Source of the DNA: Trichopria drosophilae | Lineage: Eukaryota; Arthropoda; Insecta; Hymenoptera; Diapriidae | Direction of reading: 5' to 3' | DNA: 64,000 nucleotides | Assembly: GCA_030407085.1 (NCBI GenBank) | Contig: CM059587.1 | Coordinates: forward strand, 80,985,001-81,049,000 | In this document: positions 60,756 to 64,000 of the stretch, in pieces | Layout of the letters: the number at the start of each line of letters is the position of its first letter | Numbering within the stretch: position 1 is the first letter of the stretch | Notes under the pieces: model-generated | Told to the model about the DNA's origin: nothing | Database searches by the model: none | Seen by the model: the letters and a program-made list of their open reading frames with translations, nothing else | Position numbers and translations under genes: made by a program

Positions 60756-60911
60756 TATCGATTCCAAAACTGAAGTAGTAATTTAAACCCTCCTCTCGTA
60801 GAGATTTTCGGAATAAACAAGAGATATCCTTGCAAGGAAAACCTTGCAAGTAATTTTAAGTTTACGTCTGAATCTTATGCCAATATATATATATAACCTT
60901 TTTATATACGA

Positions 60912-61113
60912 GTTTCTTCTAGGTGCACTAGATGGCGAACAAATCCAAAAGTAAAGTCGAACAGCATTCAGTTGAAAAGCTGTAGTGAAATGACTGAATG
61001 AACTCTCGTCTCTGTTTCCTCTCTGTAAGAAATGCCAAGGCTCCTTATGGTCACGTCAACTGTATGCGACATTACTTTTGGATTTGAGCGCCATCTAGAG
61101 CTCGTAGAAATAA
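60912..61113. repeat. Foldback carrying a CTAGATGGCG (CTCF-like) motif in each arm
   Basis: GCACTAGATGGCGAACAAAT, then CCAAAAGTAAAGTCG (left), mirrors CGACATTACTTTTGG and ATTTGAGCGCCATCTAGAG (right). The motif lies at 60926-60937 (+) and 61089-61100 (-), in convergent orientation. Arms are about 60 bp. Confidence 0.75.
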
Positions 61114-61141
61114 TTTATATATCTATTACATTTTTTCATTA

Positions 61142-61245
61142 CACTGTATTAAAATAACCATATGGATACGTATGATTTATGCAATTTCTATTACATTATC
61201 ACATTGGGAAGTTATCATAACCATATGATAAATTACCATACAGTG
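61142..61245. mobile_element. Small palindromic MITE, CACTGTAT ends
   Basis: CACTGTATTAAAATAACCAT at the left mirrors CCATATGATAAATTACCATA plus CAGTG at the right. TA precedes the left end; CA follows the right. 104 bp. Confidence 0.65.
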
Positions 61246-61499
61246 CAAAAGTGTCTGTACCGGGTATGAGTAACAGAAGAATGTCCAATCGATTGTTCAT
61301 CCAGTGGAAGTTTACAAAAAAATGTGAAAAATATTTATACTAACGTTACATTTTGTTTATTTTATTTCAATATGGGGTAAAATATCAGTTTTTCCAGTGA
61401 ATATAACCGTGTTTTATTAATGGAGCAATTTCGATCGACAGCTGCTCATAAGTCTTGCATGTGACCCAAGAGAATAATTCTTAAAATACGTCAAAGGAT

Positions 61500-62060
61500 T
61501 CAAGTCTCGAACGACGAGAGAATCTGCAAACAGTTTGCCAAAATAAACTCTGGTACCTTCCACATGGAGTTTAAAAAGTCAGGATTGAAGTTTCTGGATC
61601 CATTTGTCAAAAACAATAGAAGACAAGTGTATTTATACATTTCCAATACAAACAAAGACAAAATTGAAAAGCCAAATTCGAGTCATGTGTCGGATATAAA
61701 AGCAAAGTACCTTCGGAGCGAGAAATTGCGCATCCTGACTAGCGCAAAGTTTGCAAAGGACTTTATCCGACGTTGAATCAGCTTGTGAAACGTCTAACAT
61801 TTGCCGTCGCTTAATTCTGAGTGATCGTTGTAATTCGCGAGGAGAGTTACGAATCGCGACTTGTAGCTCGAAAGCTACGATGACGTCGACTGAGAACAGA
61901 CGCAATAAATCGTTTGATGCTGCGAATCTCGTCCCCGAGAGATTTGATCAAAGTTTTAACAGCGCGTTCGTGAGGTAATTGCCCCGTAATTGCGGGGTTG
62001 TACCGTATGCCGCGCTTAACTAAATTTCGAAAACAGCGCTCGATTCAAAACGTCGCTTTA
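61500..62060. other. Higher-GC intronic block
   Basis: Frames on both strands (+ 61564-61776, + 61751-61978, - 61633-61905) overlap and lack domains. It includes a small CCCCGTAATTGCGGGG stem. Candidate conserved non-coding element. Confidence 0.3.
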
Positions 62061-62359
62061 TTACCGCGATAATCTGACAAGATCAAACGTCACAAACCTA
62101 TGTTTCTTTCAGAAATGTTAATTTTCTCAATCTTCCTCGCTGATGCATTGCCTTGCATTTTATAATGGATTTATTCTATAGAAGTGTCATTGAATCTATT
62201 TTATAAAGTGTTCCATACAATGATGGTAAAGACTTTTCTTCTGAGAAACTCCAGTATTTCTAAAGACTTAATTAATTTAATAATACTAGCCTTTGCAACA
62301 TTTTATTAGAGAAACGTGGATGGTATTCTTGGTAGGTTTAGAAACCAATTTTTTTAATT

Positions 62360-62740
62360 TGGTTCTTTTACCTGTTCCTATTAGGTGCAGGCCAAAAAAC
62401 CAGCAAATCAAAAAACCGACAGGTGAAAGAAGGGGCATGAATAAAACGACATTCGACAAGCCGTCAGGTCAAAAAATGAGTGTGGGTCGAAATGCCGATA
62501 AATAAAAAAGTTGACAGATGAAAAAACAGACAGTCATAAAGCCGATAGTCAAAAAGCTAGACACATAAAATAATAGACACTTCGACAAGCCGACAGTCAT
62601 TTTTTTAAATGTCTGTTTTTTTTTACTGTGGGCTTATCGAATATTGGGTTTTTACTGTCAGTTCTCTGACCTGACGGTTCTCCGACCTGACGGTTTTTCG
62701 GCCCGCACCAATTAGGGACAGGTAAAAAAACCAGGATTTT
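62360..62740. mobile_element. FB-like foldback with ~15-bp iterons
   Basis: Inverted termini CCTGTTCCTATTAGGTGCAG and GCACCAATTAGGGACAGG enclose a left arm of CCGACA-type iterons (AAAAACCGACAGGTGAAAG, AAGCCGACAGTC) and a right arm of the complement (GACCTGACGGTTCTCC, GACCTGACGGTTTTTC), with the switch near 62600. No transposase. Confidence 0.75.
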
Positions 62741-62815
62741 CGATTGTCGGTTTTTGACCTGGCGGCATTTTGATTTGTCGGATTTTCAAGCACCATTTCT
62801 AATGCGTTAACAAAT
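62741..62815. repeat. Extra TGTCGG iteron tail
   Basis: ATTGTCGGTTTTTGACCTGG and ATTTGTCGGATTTTCAAGCA continue the iteron series beyond the foldback and end near AGCACC, like the termini of the family. It may be the remnant arm of an older nested copy. Confidence 0.5.
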
Positions 62816-62920
62816 CTACCTTACAACAATGGTGACATTTTTTGTGCTGGGAAACTGGAGTATTTTTAAAATAATACTGGATAACAAAAAACATGGAAGA
62901 AACTACTAGTAGATTTGTTA

Positions 62921-63399
62921 GGTGCACCTCAAAAACCCGGCAAATCACAAAACAGACACTTCAAAAACCCGACATTCAAAAATCAGACATTTCAAAATAC
63001 AGACATTAAAAAAGCAGATATTAAAAAACCAGACATTTCAAAATGTACATATTCTGAAAATGTAATTAATGATTGACTTCTAAATGTGCTTAATAAATAA
63101 GCCGGGGTTGACCTTCAAGTGAGTTAAAATGTAAATCCCTTGGTCAAACATTTTTGACCTTGAAATAGCCATTCAGTGAGACCTCAAGGACGGCGACCCG
63201 ACATCATTTTTTTTTTTTACTAAACGCACCAATCAGAGGTGTTTATTTTGAAATGTCGGATTTTTGAATGTCTAGCTGTCAATGTCTGTTTTTTTTAAAT
63301 GTCTAGTGTTTGAATGTCTGCTTTTAAAATATCTGGTTTTTAAATGTTGGGTGTTTGAAATGTATGTTTTGTTATTTGTCGGGATTTCGAGGTGCATCC
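62921..63399. mobile_element. FB-like foldback, complete, 9-bp target duplication
   Basis: Ends GGTGCACCTCAAAAACCCGG and GTCGGGATTTCGAGGTGCATCC are inverted and are flanked by the direct repeat GATTTGTTA (62912-62920, 63400-63408). The left arm iterates CAGACATT/CCGACATTCAAAAAT phrases; the right arm iterates the complement, AATGTCTG/AATGTCGGATTTTT. A ~190-bp unique centre (63060-63240) has no frame. 479 bp. Iterated-arm foldbacks with 9-bp duplications are described in flies as FB elements; homology to those is not shown here. Confidence 0.85.
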
Positions 63400-63408
63400 G
63401 ATTTGTTA

Positions 63409-64000
63409 ACCCATTTTTTTTTAATCTTGAAAAGCAGAAAGGTTTCTGGCTTTACCGAGGACCCCGGTCTATTATTAACATTTGCAAAAACTGTTAATTA
63501 TTGTAAAACTACTCCAACGACAGTTGAAGTATTGAAAACACCGTTGGCAACAGAACTATATTTAAAAACACAGAGTAATTCACTAAACTAAGTGAAAAAA
63601 GAATTACAAATGTTATAATTACAAATTAACGCTGCTTTTAAAGTCGCTGAAACTGTTGCGTCATTTTCAAAATGACGAAATTATATAACTGAAGCCGTGG
63701 TGGCATTTTTTCTTACACTCACATCGATACCAATAAGTATGTTTAGAATTGCTTGATATCTGATAGCATCGATACTTATAAATTATAAAAAGTTATTCAA
63801 ACAAAAAAAAATGAGCGAGAGTTGAACACATTTTACGTAGATGTTATTTAACTTATTTGTATAATCTTGCTGAACCATTAGACAGCAAATTAAAAAAGAG
63901 TTCAGAATGATTTCGTAATGTGATCTAAAAGAAGTCAGATGTCCCACTTTCTCAGGGTTTCCTAAACATGAGTTCATAAAGATCTCATAATGTTATCATG
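63409..64000. other. AT-rich intronic DNA to the window end
   Basis: No gene or element that I can support. Confidence 0.35.

Larger units (their letters stand above)
45749..64000 (+). other. Following intron of the ChAT-like gene (runs off the window)
   Basis: It starts with GTAAGTCAAT. No exon with the expected next residues of the family (W-x(3)-MY...NPGMVF-like) was found in the remaining 18 kb, so the intron is at least that long or the gene is interrupted by sequence I could not read as coding. Confidence 0.5.

Overview
This is a eukaryotic, AT-rich window with very few coding bases. The sequence suggests an insect, probably a hymenopteran. The reasons are short interstitial CCTAA (TTAGG-type) tracts, insect-style TA, TTAA and foldback transposable elements, and islands of higher GC standing in AT-rich non-coding DNA. 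No bacterial-type gene organisation, rRNA, convincing tRNA or CRISPR array is visible. Species is not determinable from the sequence alone.

The only gene I can support is a choline/carnitine acyltransferase on the + strand, most likely choline acetyltransferase (ChAT). Two internal coding exons are present: 18356-18447, and 45557-45748, which carries the acyltransferase family signature LPSLPVPNLESTMEKY. They splice in a compatible phase across an intron of about 27.1 kb. The gene begins upstream of the window and continues beyond it, since neither the start codon nor the catalytic domain is here. In known insects the vesicular acetylcholine transporter is nested in a 5' intron of this gene (the cholinergic locus). 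I find no trace of it in this window.

Everything else is intron or flanking DNA, and it is crowded with repeats. Layout: 1-18355 is the upstream intron or 5' region, with a 0.65 kb foldback, a CCGGGG foldback with 9-bp target duplication, and a composite TA-flanked MITE split by a 1.7-kb GTCTAGTTTT-type array. 18448-45556 is the large intron, with a SINE, mariner-like and piggyBac-like MITEs, tandem foldbacks, an FB-like element with a foldback nested inside it, and a broad 27-31 kb segment of raised complexity that may be regulatory. 45749-64000 is the next intron (partial). It has a foldback of roughly 160-bp arms about 110 bp after the exon, a degenerate THAP-domain (P-like) transposon, a ~190-bp satellite, an 18-bp minisatellite beside a hairpin, repeats carrying CTCF-like motifs, and two FB-like elements.

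The most unusual theme is inverted repeats: more than fifteen foldback or palindromic elements lie in one neuronal gene. One FB-like family has arms made of ~15-bp iterons (TGTCGGTTTTTTGAC-like), and one copy has a clear 9-bp target-site duplication. Blocks of higher GC (for example 11160-11640, 34440-34850, 40560-41110, 51070-51660, 61500-62050) carry short open frames on both strands but look like conserved non-coding or regulatory DNA rather than genes.
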